Below, one piece after another: positions 8,074-16,182 of a stretch of DNA of 64,000 nucleotides. Both the position numbers and the translations under genes were made by a program. The notes beneath the pieces are model-generated. The model was given only the letters and a program-made list of their open reading frames with translations. It was not told the origin of the DNA and made no database searches. Origin of the DNA: Flavobacteriia bacterium (lineage in GTDB: Bacteria > Bacteroidota > Bacteroidia > Flavobacteriales_D > Crocinitomicaceae). Location of the stretch: the NCBI GenBank assembly GCA_009924735.1, contig RFQZ01000002.1:1-64000 (forward strand), written 5' to 3'. The first letter of the stretch is position 1. Every line of letters starts with the position of its first letter.

Positions 8074-11000
8074 ATGAAAAAAATTATTACTGTTCTTATA
8101 TTCGCGTGTGTTCACTTGATGGCATTCGCACAATTACCAACCGCAAATTTTACTGCAAATCCATTAAGTATCTGTGCAGGTAGCGTCGTAACTTTCACCT
8201 CTACGTCGACCGCCAATGGGGGTGCTGCCATTAATAGTTATTCTTGGAATTTTGGGGATGGTGTTACCGTTACAACTCAAAATCCTGCTCACGTTTTTGC
8301 TTTGCCGGGTACATACACTGTCACATTGGTTGTCACAAACACCACAGGAGGTGTAGATTCTGAAGTAAAGTCAAACTATATTACCGTTTTGCCAGCACCT
8401 ACCGTAGGATTTACGTTGTCAGGCATAGGATGTACAGTTCCATTGACGGTTGGATTTACCAATACGTCCTCCGCAGGGGCTAATTTCACCTACAGTTGGA
8501 ACTTTGGCAATGGTCAGAATTCGTCGCTTCAAAGCCCAGCGAATGTAACCTACAATACAGCGGGTACTTTTGGCATTCAATTGTCAGTTACGAATACCAC
8601 AACAGGTTGTTCTGCAAGTTTTACCGATTCCATCGAAGTGAGTAATTTCCAAGCAGGTATTACCGCGCCGCTCACGGGATGCGTGGGTTCTCCGATTAAT
8701 TTTCAAGACAACTCAACGGTAGGTGCTAACGGTTGGAATTGGAATTTTGGAGGTCAAGGAAACAGCAGTGTTCAAAACCCCTCTTTTACCTTTAATACGG
8801 CAGGTACCTATACTGTTTCTTTAAGTTCTCAAAACACCAATTCTGGGTGTGTTGGAAATACCACTCAACAGGTTACAATTCAAAATAGCATTGCCCCTTC
8901 TTTCACAGGAAATCCCTTAACCAATTGTGCCCCATCTGCGGTCACTTTCGTAAATACAACAGGAGTCGCCGGTACCTACACATGGAATTTTGGAAATGGT
9001 CAAACCTTCACGGGAACCACACCACCGCCTCAGGTGTATACCAACAGTGGTCAATACAATGTTACGTTGTCGGTTAGTACAGCTTCGGGTTGTACAGGGT
9101 CTACGACACAGAACAATTATATAAACATTGTAAACATTGTTGCAGGATTTACGGCAGACCAAACAGGGGGATGTACGCCTTTAACGGTTGACTTTTCAGA
9201 TACTTCCTCTTCTCCAAATCCAGCAAATCCAATTGTCAACTGGCAATGGAATTTTGGAAATGGTCAAACTTTCACAGGAGCGAATCCGCCCAACCAAACC
9301 TATGCGCTAGGTTTGTACGACGTTACCTTGGTGGTTACATCACAATCCGGTTGTATTGATACGCTTTTCATGAATGACTACATTACGGTAGGAGACATTG
9401 ATTTGGTTAATTTCACTGTAAGTCCTTTGGTTACTTGTGCCAAGCAAAATGTAAACTTTACCAATACCTCTGTCATCAGTGTGCCGCATCAACCCAATGA
9501 AGTCACCTACTTGTGGGATTTTGGGGATGGAACCTCAACACAACAAAACCCTGTGCATCAGTTCACGGCAGATACGGGTTATATCTCGGTTGAATTGGTA
9601 GTTGATTTTAGGGGGTGTAAAGATTCAATCACCATCGATTCAGCGGTGTATGTGTTGGCGCCTATCGCAAAGTTTACGCCTTCCTCTCAGTTGTTTTGTA
9701 ATCCGGCCTCTTTACCCGTAAACGTATCCTTCACAGACATCTCCATTCATGGTGAACAACCTGACAACGTGAATATGACCTGGGAATGGGGCGATGGCAC
9801 ACCCAATACAAACATTGGGAATGCGGTATTGGACGGGCCCAATAATGGAAATGCCGTGCATAATTTCGCGAACTATGGTTCGTATACCGTCGAGCAAGTG
9901 ATTCGAAATTTTACCACTGGCTGTAACGACAGTATTACCAAAACCATACACATATCACAAATTGCCTCACAATTTACCTTGTCAAATGACTCGGTGTGTA
10001 AAAACGATACCTTGTTATTATTCAATTCAAGTACTTCATGGAATAATCCTCCAAGTCCACATCCGATTACCAATTGGGTTTACGCGATGGGCAATGGACA
10101 AACGGTTTCCACGGGACCTAATCCAAGTTATGTGTATACAGCGCAAGGATTGTTTAACATCAACCTTACGGTCACAAATAGCGTCGGATGTACTGCGCAA
10201 ATCTCGCATCCAGTTAGGGTTTTGAATACTCCCTTTGGCATATTAAGTACGCAAGATGCTGTGGGTTGTTCGCCTTTCTTGGTCACCTTCGCTAACAACT
10301 CAATGAATGTAGGAAACGGAATGCCTTTGTCATACTTTGTCACCACCTTCTCTGACAACAACACATCCGTGACCACCAACAGCGTGAATCAACCCATTAC
10401 CCACACTTTTACAGGTTCTGGTACTTACACAGCAACCATGGTAGCTCATGATGTTTTTGGCTGTTCTTCATCCCCAGCAACGGTGCCGATTACCATAACA
10501 AAACCGATTGCTAATTTCACTTTCCCAAGTGTAGTTTGTAATTCAGACACCACACTGACTGTAAATTCCTCCTCAGGTGTTGGCACATTAACTTACGAAT
10601 GGTACATGAATAACCAGCAAGTTTCGACAAGTGCTGATACAGGATTGATCTATAACGCACCTGGAAATCTACCCGTTTCTCAATTAACAGATAATTTCAC
10701 CGTTTCCTTGATTGCCATTGACTCCAATGGATGCCAAGATACCTTAACACAGTTGGTAACTGTTTCTCTTCCTCACGCCATTCCTACCTATACTTTTTCT
10801 GGGGCAGCACAAAATGGCAATGGAGAATATACCTGCCCACCATTGTTTGGCGCTTACGTTGATTCATCACAATCCTATGGGAACCTTACTGCGTGGAACT
10901 GGCAGTTTGGAAATGGAAATTCCTCAACCTTGGAGGACCCTAGCAACACTTTTGTTACGAATGGTGTCTTTGATTTGTATTTTCAAGTTACGGATCAATA

Positions 11001-11847
11001 TGGTTGTATAGACGACACTACGGTTAATGATTACGTCGCCATCGGCGGACCAACCGGCAGTCCTGCTTCTGTACAGAATGCAGCAACTTGTGTACAAGGC
11101 GCAGGTTTCTTAGTGCAAAATGCACAGAATGTGGACAGCTTGGTTTGGAACATGGGGGATGGAAACTATGTATACAACCAAACCAATTTTTTCTATAACT
11201 ATGACACGCCTGGATCCTATGTGGCGAGCGTTACTTTGATAAGCATTGATGGGTGTGAAATCACTACGATTTTGGATACTGTAAGCGTACAAGACGATGG
11301 ATTGAATGCTAATTTTACAGCAACGCCAATGCTGGTTGATCAAAATGATCCTATTGTTTTTGATGACTTGTCGACTTTTGTATCAAGTCCCATCGTTTCA
11401 TGGACGTGGTCTTATGGTGGGGATACCACTTTCACCGTAAACAACGGATCCAATCAAACGACTGGCTTTTCAGTGAGTGGACCGTATACAATCGTTCTCA
11501 CTGTTAACGATGCGCAGGGTTGTGTTGACACCTTCTTTTTGGTGGTAAATGTCAAGGATCCTGATTTAATCATTCCAAACGTTATTACACCAAATGGAGA
11601 CAATGTGAATGACGTAATGGTGTTTTCAGAGGTTTTCTTTAAATCTTACGACATTTTGATTGTCAACCGTTGGGGGGATGTTGTGTATACCCTAACCAAC
11701 CAAACAGGTACTGCGATTTGGAATGCAAAAACGACCCAAGGCGATCCGTGTACCGACGGCGTTTATTTCTATAAGTTGAAAGGTCAAATGTTGGGTGGAA
11801 CCGACGTAGAGGAAGCTGGGTTTATGACCGTTATAGGTTCAAAATAG
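8074..11847 (+). CDS. Large PKD-repeat surface protein with a T9SS type B sorting domain
   Basis: I chose the ATG at 8074, which gives a clean signal peptide (MKKIITVLIFACVHLMAFAQ); an in-frame GTG lies two codons earlier. Residues ~25-1160 are a string of about 13 PKD or PKD-like Ig-fold domains, recognised by WNFGDG, WNFGNGQTFTG and WDFGDGTSTQQNP cores spaced 80-95 residues apart. The last ~95 residues (from IPNVITPNGDNVNDV to the end) are a type B C-terminal domain (TIGR04131-like), which directs export by the type IX secretion system and surface attachment. The likely role is adhesion or a filamentous surface layer. The gene is monocistronic and overlaps rnhA tail to tail by 9 bases. Some PKD units are nearly identical in DNA, suggesting recent internal duplication. 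Confidence 0.9.
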   Translation: MKKIITVLIFACVHLMAFAQLPTANFTANPLSICAGSVVTFTSTSTANGGAAINSYSWNFGDGVTVTTQNPAHVFALPGTYTVTLVVTNTTGGVDSEVKSNYITVLPAPTVGFTLSGIGCTVPLTVGFTNTSSAGANFTYSWNFGNGQNSSLQSPANVTYNTAGTFGIQLSVTNTTTGCSASFTDSIEVSNFQAGITAPLTGCVGSPINFQDNSTVGANGWNWNFGGQGNSSVQNPSFTFNTAGTYTVSLSSQNTNSGCVGNTTQQVTIQNSIAPSFTGNPLTNCAPSAVTFVNTTGVAGTYTWNFGNGQTFTGTTPPPQVYTNSGQYNVTLSVSTASGCTGSTTQNNYINIVNIVAGFTADQTGGCTPLTVDFSDTSSSPNPANPIVNWQWNFGNGQTFTGANPPNQTYALGLYDVTLVVTSQSGCIDTLFMNDYITVGDIDLVNFTVSPLVTCAKQNVNFTNTSVISVPHQPNEVTYLWDFGDGTSTQQNPVHQFTADTGYISVELVVDFRGCKDSITIDSAVYVLAPIAKFTPSSQLFCNPASLPVNVSFTDISIHGEQPDNVNMTWEWGDGTPNTNIGNAVLDGPNNGNAVHNFANYGSYTVEQVIRNFTTGCNDSITKTIHISQIASQFTLSNDSVCKNDTLLLFNSSTSWNNPPSPHPITNWVYAMGNGQTVSTGPNPSYVYTAQGLFNINLTVTNSVGCTAQISHPVRVLNTPFGILSTQDAVGCSPFLVTFANNSMNVGNGMPLSYFVTTFSDNNTSVTTNSVNQPITHTFTGSGTYTATMVAHDVFGCSSSPATVPITITKPIANFTFPSVVCNSDTTLTVNSSSGVGTLTYEWYMNNQQVSTSADTGLIYNAPGNLPVSQLTDNFTVSLIAIDSNGCQDTLTQLVTVSLPHAIPTYTFSGAAQNGNGEYTCPPLFGAYVDSSQSYGNLTAWNWQFGNGNSSTLEDPSNTFVTNGVFDLYFQVTDQYGCIDDTTVNDYVAIGGPTGSPASVQNAATCVQGAGFLVQNAQNVDSLVWNMGDGNYVYNQTNFFYNYDTPGSYVASVTLISIDGCEITTILDTVSVQDDGLNANFTATPMLVDQNDPIVFDDLSTFVSSPIVSWTWSYGGDTTFTVNNGSNQTTGFSVSGPYTIVLTVNDAQGCVDTFFLVVNVKDPDLIIPNVITPNGDNVNDVMVFSEVFFKSYDILIVNRWGDVVYTLTNQTGTAIWNAKTTQGDPCTDGVYFYKLKGQMLGGTDVEEAGFMTVIGSK

Positions 11848-12315
11848 GCCTTCTTCTTTTGAGTTTTCGTATTCAATGTCAATTTCCAATTGGGCAGATG
11901 TTGACGCAGCAACGGCTAACACATCACATCGTTCATTTTGTGGATGGCCAGCATGGCCTTTTACCCAATGAAAAGTCATTTGAAATTTCGCATGCAAAAT
12001 AAGGTAGCGTTTCCATAAGTCTGCATTCTTCTTTCCTTTAAAACCTTTCTTTTCCCAGCCAAAAACCCATGATTTCACAATAGAATCAATGACATATTTG
12101 GAGTCGGAGTAAACATGAATGGGGTAGGTGCTTGTGTTCACTTGTTCCAACGCGAAAATCACTGCCCAAAGCTCCATCCGGTTGTTCGTAGTCAATCGAA
12201 ATCCCTTAGAAAATTCTTTACGTACATTGCCAAACTCCATAATGACCCCAAATCCTCCAGGTCCAGGGTTTCCTTTCGCAGCGCCGTCCGTATAAATTCG
12301 AATTTTTTTTTCCAT
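11839..12315 (-). CDS. rnhA: Ribonuclease HI
   Basis: This enzyme cleaves the RNA strand of RNA-DNA hybrids. The 158-residue length matches the bacterial RNase HI family. The start IYTDGAAKGNPGPGG is typical. The four acidic catalytic residues are visible as D10, E48 (NNRMEL), D71 (VYSDSKYV) and D131 (NERCD), with the flexible-loop histidine near HAGHP (121-124). It lies 5 bases downstream of ruvC on the same strand, so the two probably share a transcript. Its last codons overlap the convergent PKD gene. Confidence 0.95.
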   Translation of the reverse strand: MEKKIRIYTDGAAKGNPGPGGFGVIMEFGNVRKEFSKGFRLTTNNRMELWAVIFALEQVNTSTYPIHVYSDSKYVIDSIVKSWVFGWEKKGFKGKKNADLWKRYLILHAKFQMTFHWVKGHAGHPQNERCDVLAVAASTSAQLEIDIEYENSKEEGLF

Positions 12316-12320
12316 ACTTC

Positions 12321-12971
12321 TTAGGGTTTTGGATTCCGCGATTGGGTCTTTTTCATTGGAGTCGTTATTTTATCCTTGGTTGTCAACCTTTTCTTGACAA
12401 TTCCAGTGGGATTGCCACCTTTTACCCGGTCGGAATTTTGTGACAAAAACGCGGTCCAAGAATTCCCATTGTTTTTGTTGTTTTCTCCGACGCCTTTGGA
12501 AAAAACATGACAGACTGCGACCGCCAACCCATCCGTTGCATCTAGGTATTTTGGCATCTCTTGAAATCCGAGCAAGTGTTGTAACATGGCAGCCACCTGT
12601 TCTTTGGACGCATTTCCATTTCCAGTTATACTTTGTTTGATTCTCCTTGGCGCGTATTCCTCATAAGGAACATTATGGTTTAAGCTGGCCGCAATGGCTA
12701 CACCTTGTGCACGACCTAATTTTAGCATCGATTGTACATTCTTTCCAAAGAAGGGAGCTTCAATGGCCATTTCGTCTGGTTTGTATTCCATAATAAGGCC
12801 ATTTAATCGGTCGAGGATACGCTTGAGTTTATCTGGATGGGATTCTAACTTATGCAACTGAACGATGCCGAAGTTTAGAAGAGATAATTTCCCATTGATT
12901 ACCTGAATAATCCCATATCCCAGAACGGTGGTTCCAGGGTCAATTCCGAGAATTATTCTATCTTCAGCCAT
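12321..12971 (-). CDS. ruvC: Crossover junction endodeoxyribonuclease RuvC
   Basis: RuvC resolves Holliday junctions together with RuvAB. Catalytic acidic residues are visible as D11 (GIDPGT), E71 (AIEAPFFGKN) and D144/D147 (DATDGLA). The conserved core ends by about residue 190. The protein has 216 residues, with a basic tail of ~28 residues rich in Lys, Arg and Thr, longer than the usual ~185. The ATG at 12971 lies against the start of a divergent gene, so there is almost no intergenic space for a promoter. The partner gene ruvA is found 43 kb away at 55596; ruvB is not in the window. Confidence 0.93.
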   Translation of the reverse strand: MAEDRIILGIDPGTTVLGYGIIQVINGKLSLLNFGIVQLHKLESHPDKLKRILDRLNGLIMEYKPDEMAIEAPFFGKNVQSMLKLGRAQGVAIAASLNHNVPYEEYAPRRIKQSITGNGNASKEQVAAMLQHLLGFQEMPKYLDATDGLAVAVCHVFSKGVGENNKNNGNSWTAFLSQNSDRVKGGNPTGIVKKRLTTKDKITTPMKKTQSRNPKP

Positions 12972-12975
12972 GGAA

Positions 12976-13878
12976 ATGAATCGAGAGGATAAAACTACTT
13001 ATTTAAACCTGAACAAGAAGTTATTCTTTCGAATTCTTTTACTCATCCTTTTAGGCTTTGTATGTTATCAACTTCAAAGGAGACTGGTTCATTTCGATGC
13101 CATTGTGCTAAAAAATCCTTTGTTATTGGTGGTTGCGATGTTACTCATTCCAATCAACTTTTTACTTGAGTTTTTGAAATTTAAAACCACCATGAACGAA
13201 CGGGGAATGAACCATGCTCAATTGCTTAGGTCCTTGTTTTGCCAAGGGATCATTGTATCGTTTTTTACACCAAGTTTGTTGGCAAACAGCTTTGGAAGAA
13301 TCAATTTCAGTGATTGGACAAAAAACAGTGAAATTCTGGCGGGCAGCTTGGTTCAAAACATGGCGCAGTTTGGCGTATCCATAGGTTTCGCTGCCGTCTC
13401 GTTGTTTTTTTTGGACACGGGTTCTTTTGCATTTTTGCGCTACCTCTTTATTCCGCTGGGTATCGGATGTTACCTGTTTTATTTTTTCGGTCAACATCTT
13501 TTTCGCACAGCATATTCAAAGTACTTTCAGAAATTTAAGTCCTCATTTAACTTGACTAAGGATCGTATTCCAGTGTTGTTTTATTCATTTGTAAGATACC
13601 TCGTTTTTTCTGCGCAATTTCATTTATTACTGGCTGCTTTTGGGATGGAATTCAAGTTTATCCAAATCTTCGTTTTGATGTTGAGTTATGGCATCATAAC
13701 CCTTTCTCCATCGATTTTGTTTGGTAAAATCGTCATCAGGGAAAGCGTGTCAGTGGCCGTATTTTGTACATTTGGTTTTCCTGCGGAATGCGTACTGGTT
13801 ACTGCGTTTGCAACTTGGGTTTTTAACGTCGTGGTGCCAATGCTATTTTCACTTATTTATTTAGCCATTCGTAAATGA
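12976..13878 (+). CDS. Polytopic membrane protein, flippase-like/LPG synthase transmembrane type
   Basis: The protein has about 300 residues with six or more hydrophobic helices and resembles the UPF0104 / lysylphosphatidylglycerol-synthase transmembrane family, sometimes called flippase-like. Matching blocks include FLLEFLKFKTTM near residue 55 and SFFTPSLLANSFGR near 95. Members lacking the synthase domain, as here, often sit beside glycosyltransferases, and this gene overlaps a GT2 gene by 4 bases (ATGA). A lipid- or glycolipid-handling role is inference. The start is either the ATG at 12976 (chosen) or the one at 12970; upstream codons are antisense to ruvC and have no protein-like character. 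Confidence 0.65.
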   Translation: MNREDKTTYLNLNKKLFFRILLLILLGFVCYQLQRRLVHFDAIVLKNPLLLVVAMLLIPINFLLEFLKFKTTMNERGMNHAQLLRSLFCQGIIVSFFTPSLLANSFGRINFSDWTKNSEILAGSLVQNMAQFGVSIGFAAVSLFFLDTGSFAFLRYLFIPLGIGCYLFYFFGQHLFRTAYSKYFQKFKSSFNLTKDRIPVLFYSFVRYLVFSAQFHLLLAAFGMEFKFIQIFVLMLSYGIITLSPSILFGKIVIRESVSVAVFCTFGFPAECVLVTAFATWVFNVVVPMLFSLIYLAIRK

Positions 13879-14969
13879 TTTTAATGTATTTCCTTTTTTA
13901 TGGTGCATTAACTTTTGGAGTGGTTGTTCTTGGGAGTTTCCGCTATCAAAAAAAACGCAACGCGAAAACCTTTGGGCGTATTCAGCTTAACGATCTTACT
14001 TTGATTGTTCCTTTTCGAAATGAGGAAGAAAACCTACCCGCATTCTTACAATGTTTGAGGCAATCTGGTTTGCTGCCGAAAGAAATTATTTTTGTAAATG
14101 ACCATTCTGAGGACCATAGCGTGGCAGTTGTTTTAGGCCAACAAGATCGCATTCCATTTACCATTCTGCACTTGCCTCCATCACGTTTCGGTAAAAAGCT
14201 AGCCATCCGTGAGGCTTTGGAAAGGGTAGGAACTGCCTATGTGCTTACCATGGATGCGGATGTCACTTTTAATCCAAGTTATTTTTCGAATTTGAACCAA
14301 TTGCCACAAGCGGATTTGTGGATTTTACCTGTCATTCTTACTACCAAAAACAATTGGAGGGCATTGCTCGAAGTGGACTTACATGTGATCAATACAATCA
14401 ACGTAGGTTTATATGGATGGTATCGTCCCATTATCGCCAGTGGTGCAAACCTGCTTTTTTCATTGGATGCCTTTCATTCAGCAGATGATTTCTCATCGCA
14501 TGCGCACATTCCAAGTGGGGATGATATTTTTTTGTTGCGAGATTTTAGGAAAGCGAAAAAAAAGGTTCGCATGATGGTTGAGCCAGCGTATGCGGTATAT
14601 TCTGATGTCCCAAAGAAATTAAGTGATTTTCTTCATCAGCGTCTGCGGTGGATCGCAAAGACCGGTCGTGTGAAGGACCATTTTAGCAGTTTCCTTGGTG
14701 TTGTACAATCCCTGTTCTCCATAGCTTTTGTCGCACTGTGCATAAATGCCTTATATCAAAAAGATGTGGGGGGTTTTATGATTTTACTCTTTGGGAAATC
14801 GTTGCTTGAAATGGTTTGTTATGCCCCATATTTCTTCAAGTTTAAAAGGTTTAGTGCTTGGTTGTTCTTTCCGGTTTTCCAATTCACTTTTCCCCTTTAC
14901 AACCTCTTGCTTTTGATACTCATTCCATTTTTTACTCCCATTTGGAAAGGCAGGAACGCCAAGGCTTAA
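13875..14969 (+). CDS. Membrane glycosyltransferase, family GT2
   Basis: The 364-residue protein has an N-terminal helix, a GT-A domain and about three C-terminal helices. Visible motifs are VPFRNEEENLPAFL near the start of the domain, the metal-binding MDADVTF, the acceptor-side SGDDIFLL and QRLRWIAKTG, which fits the Q-x-x-R-W motif of processive or cellulose-synthase-like GT2 enzymes. It should transfer sugars from nucleotide-sugars to a lipid or growing glycan at the cytoplasmic face. Overlap with the flippase-like gene suggests a joint role in a glycolipid or polysaccharide. The product is unknown. Confidence 0.85.
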   Translation: MILMYFLFYGALTFGVVVLGSFRYQKKRNAKTFGRIQLNDLTLIVPFRNEEENLPAFLQCLRQSGLLPKEIIFVNDHSEDHSVAVVLGQQDRIPFTILHLPPSRFGKKLAIREALERVGTAYVLTMDADVTFNPSYFSNLNQLPQADLWILPVILTTKNNWRALLEVDLHVINTINVGLYGWYRPIIASGANLLFSLDAFHSADDFSSHAHIPSGDDIFLLRDFRKAKKKVRMMVEPAYAVYSDVPKKLSDFLHQRLRWIAKTGRVKDHFSSFLGVVQSLFSIAFVALCINALYQKDVGGFMILLFGKSLLEMVCYAPYFFKFKRFSAWLFFPVFQFTFPLYNLLLLILIPFFTPIWKGRNAKA

Positions 14970-14992
14970 GCACACGAATCGCAAATTAAGCG

Positions 14993-15000
14993 TAACTTTG
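14993..15000 (+). promoter_or_regulatory. -7 box TAACTTTG directly before the phosphatase gene
   Basis: This is an exact TAnnTTTG match. Only 3 bases separate it from the ATG at 15004, so the transcript would be essentially leaderless. No clear -33 element is visible. Confidence 0.4.
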
Positions 15001-15003
15001 AAT

Positions 15004-15465
15004 ATGAAAATCCTAATGGTATGCCTTGGAAACATTTGCAGATCGCCTATGGCGGAAGGCTTGCTTAGGAAAAAAATACAGGAGCAAGGCCTTTTGGTTT
15101 CGGTTGATTCGGCTGGAACGAGCGCCCATCATATTGGACAAGCACCTGATGCAAGAATGATTGAAACGGCAAAACGAAACGGAACGGTCATCGAGGATTT
15201 AAGAGCTAGGCAATTTACTGCAAAAGATTTTTTAGATTTTGACCGAATTTTTGTCATGGACGAGCACAACCTTAAAGATGTTCTTCAATTGACCGACCAA
15301 GAGGCTTATAAAAATAAAGTTCGCCTCCTTTTATCAATTTTACCCAGCCACGGAATCAGTGCAGTGCCAGACCCTTATTACGGGAATGCTTCGGGATTTC
15401 AAAATGTATACGATTTATTGGACATGGCTACAGATGCCGTTTTAAAAGAAATAACAAATGACTAA
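15004..15465 (+). CDS. Low-molecular-weight protein-tyrosine phosphatase
   Basis: I start at the ATG at 15004, giving MKILMVCLGNICRSPMAEG; a TTG two codons earlier is less likely because it lies inside a promoter-like box. The P-loop C-x5-R-S is CLGNICRS (C7-S14) and the general-acid aspartate lies in VPDPYYG near the C-terminus. The 153-residue length is typical. These enzymes remove phosphate from tyrosines or from phospho-arginine; near glycan genes they often act on tyrosine kinases of polysaccharide export, but no such kinase is in the window. Its 3' end overlaps the next gene by 8 bases. Confidence 0.92.
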   Translation: MKILMVCLGNICRSPMAEGLLRKKIQEQGLLVSVDSAGTSAHHIGQAPDARMIETAKRNGTVIEDLRARQFTAKDFLDFDRIFVMDEHNLKDVLQLTDQEAYKNKVRLLLSILPSHGISAVPDPYYGNASGFQNVYDLLDMATDAVLKEITND

Positions 15466-16174
15466 AAAAGGAGCGATTTGGTTGATTCCAAACACCTTGG
15501 GAGGAGAGTCTACCCATGACATCTTACCTTCCGAAGTAGGTGCAAAATTACTTTCACTTCGCCATTTTGCCGTTGAAGAAATAAAATCTGCACGTAGGCT
15601 ATTGCGTAAGTTAGACCGTACTTTTCCAATTGACGACTGCGTGTTCTATCCCTTGAACAAAAGAAGTTCTGAAGCGGATGTAATGAAATGTATTTTATCG
15701 CTCTTGGAAGGCAATGACTTCGGCGTAATATCGGAAGCCGGATGCCCAGGCATAGCGGACCCCGGTGCTGAATTGGTAAGCATCGCGCATACCCAGAAAA
15801 TAAGAATTCATCCTTTGGTTGGACCTTCGGCCTTTGTATTGGCACTCATGTCAAGTGGTTTTTCAGGTCAAGCTTTTTCTTTTCATGGATATTTACCTAA
15901 GGAGCGTAAAGACCGAATTAAAAAAATCAAGGATTTTGAAATGGATGCAAGGCGCACCGGTCATACGCATATTTTTATGGACACCCCTTTTCGAAACATG
16001 AATGTTTTGGAAGATTTGCTGAATGAATTGGGAGATAATTGTGAAATTTGCATTGCAGCAAACCTAACACTGCACAACGAAAACATTCAAACCATGATGG
16101 TCAAGGATTGGCGCGAAAACGCCTATGATTTGTCAAAATGTCCCGTTGTTTTTTTAATTGGTAAATCTCAATAG
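15458..16174 (+). CDS. RsmI-like SAM-dependent methyltransferase (tetrapyrrole methylase superfamily)
   Basis: The 238-residue protein has the superfamily block ISEAGCPGIADPGAELV (~92-108) and PLVGPSAFVLALMSSGFSG, as in RsmI, which 2'-O-methylates C1402 of 16S rRNA. It lacks the C-terminal extension of canonical RsmI and has a divergent N-terminus (IWLIPNTLGG), so it belongs to the shorter RsmI-like group common in Bacteroidota. The substrate is unproven. It overlaps the phosphatase gene by 8 bases and lies 8 bases before hutU, within a closely packed plus-strand run. Confidence 0.8.
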   Translation: MTKKGAIWLIPNTLGGESTHDILPSEVGAKLLSLRHFAVEEIKSARRLLRKLDRTFPIDDCVFYPLNKRSSEADVMKCILSLLEGNDFGVISEAGCPGIADPGAELVSIAHTQKIRIHPLVGPSAFVLALMSSGFSGQAFSFHGYLPKERKDRIKKIKDFEMDARRTGHTHIFMDTPFRNMNVLEDLLNELGDNCEICIAANLTLHNENIQTMMVKDWRENAYDLSKCPVVFLIGKSQ

Positions 16175-16182
16175 TTTTAAAA

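Noticed and set aside
12928-12969. N-terminal extension of the flippase-like frame
   Set aside because: These codons are antisense to the first codons of ruvC and read VPGSIPRIILSSA, with no protein-like character; the ATGs at 12970/12976 are better starts.
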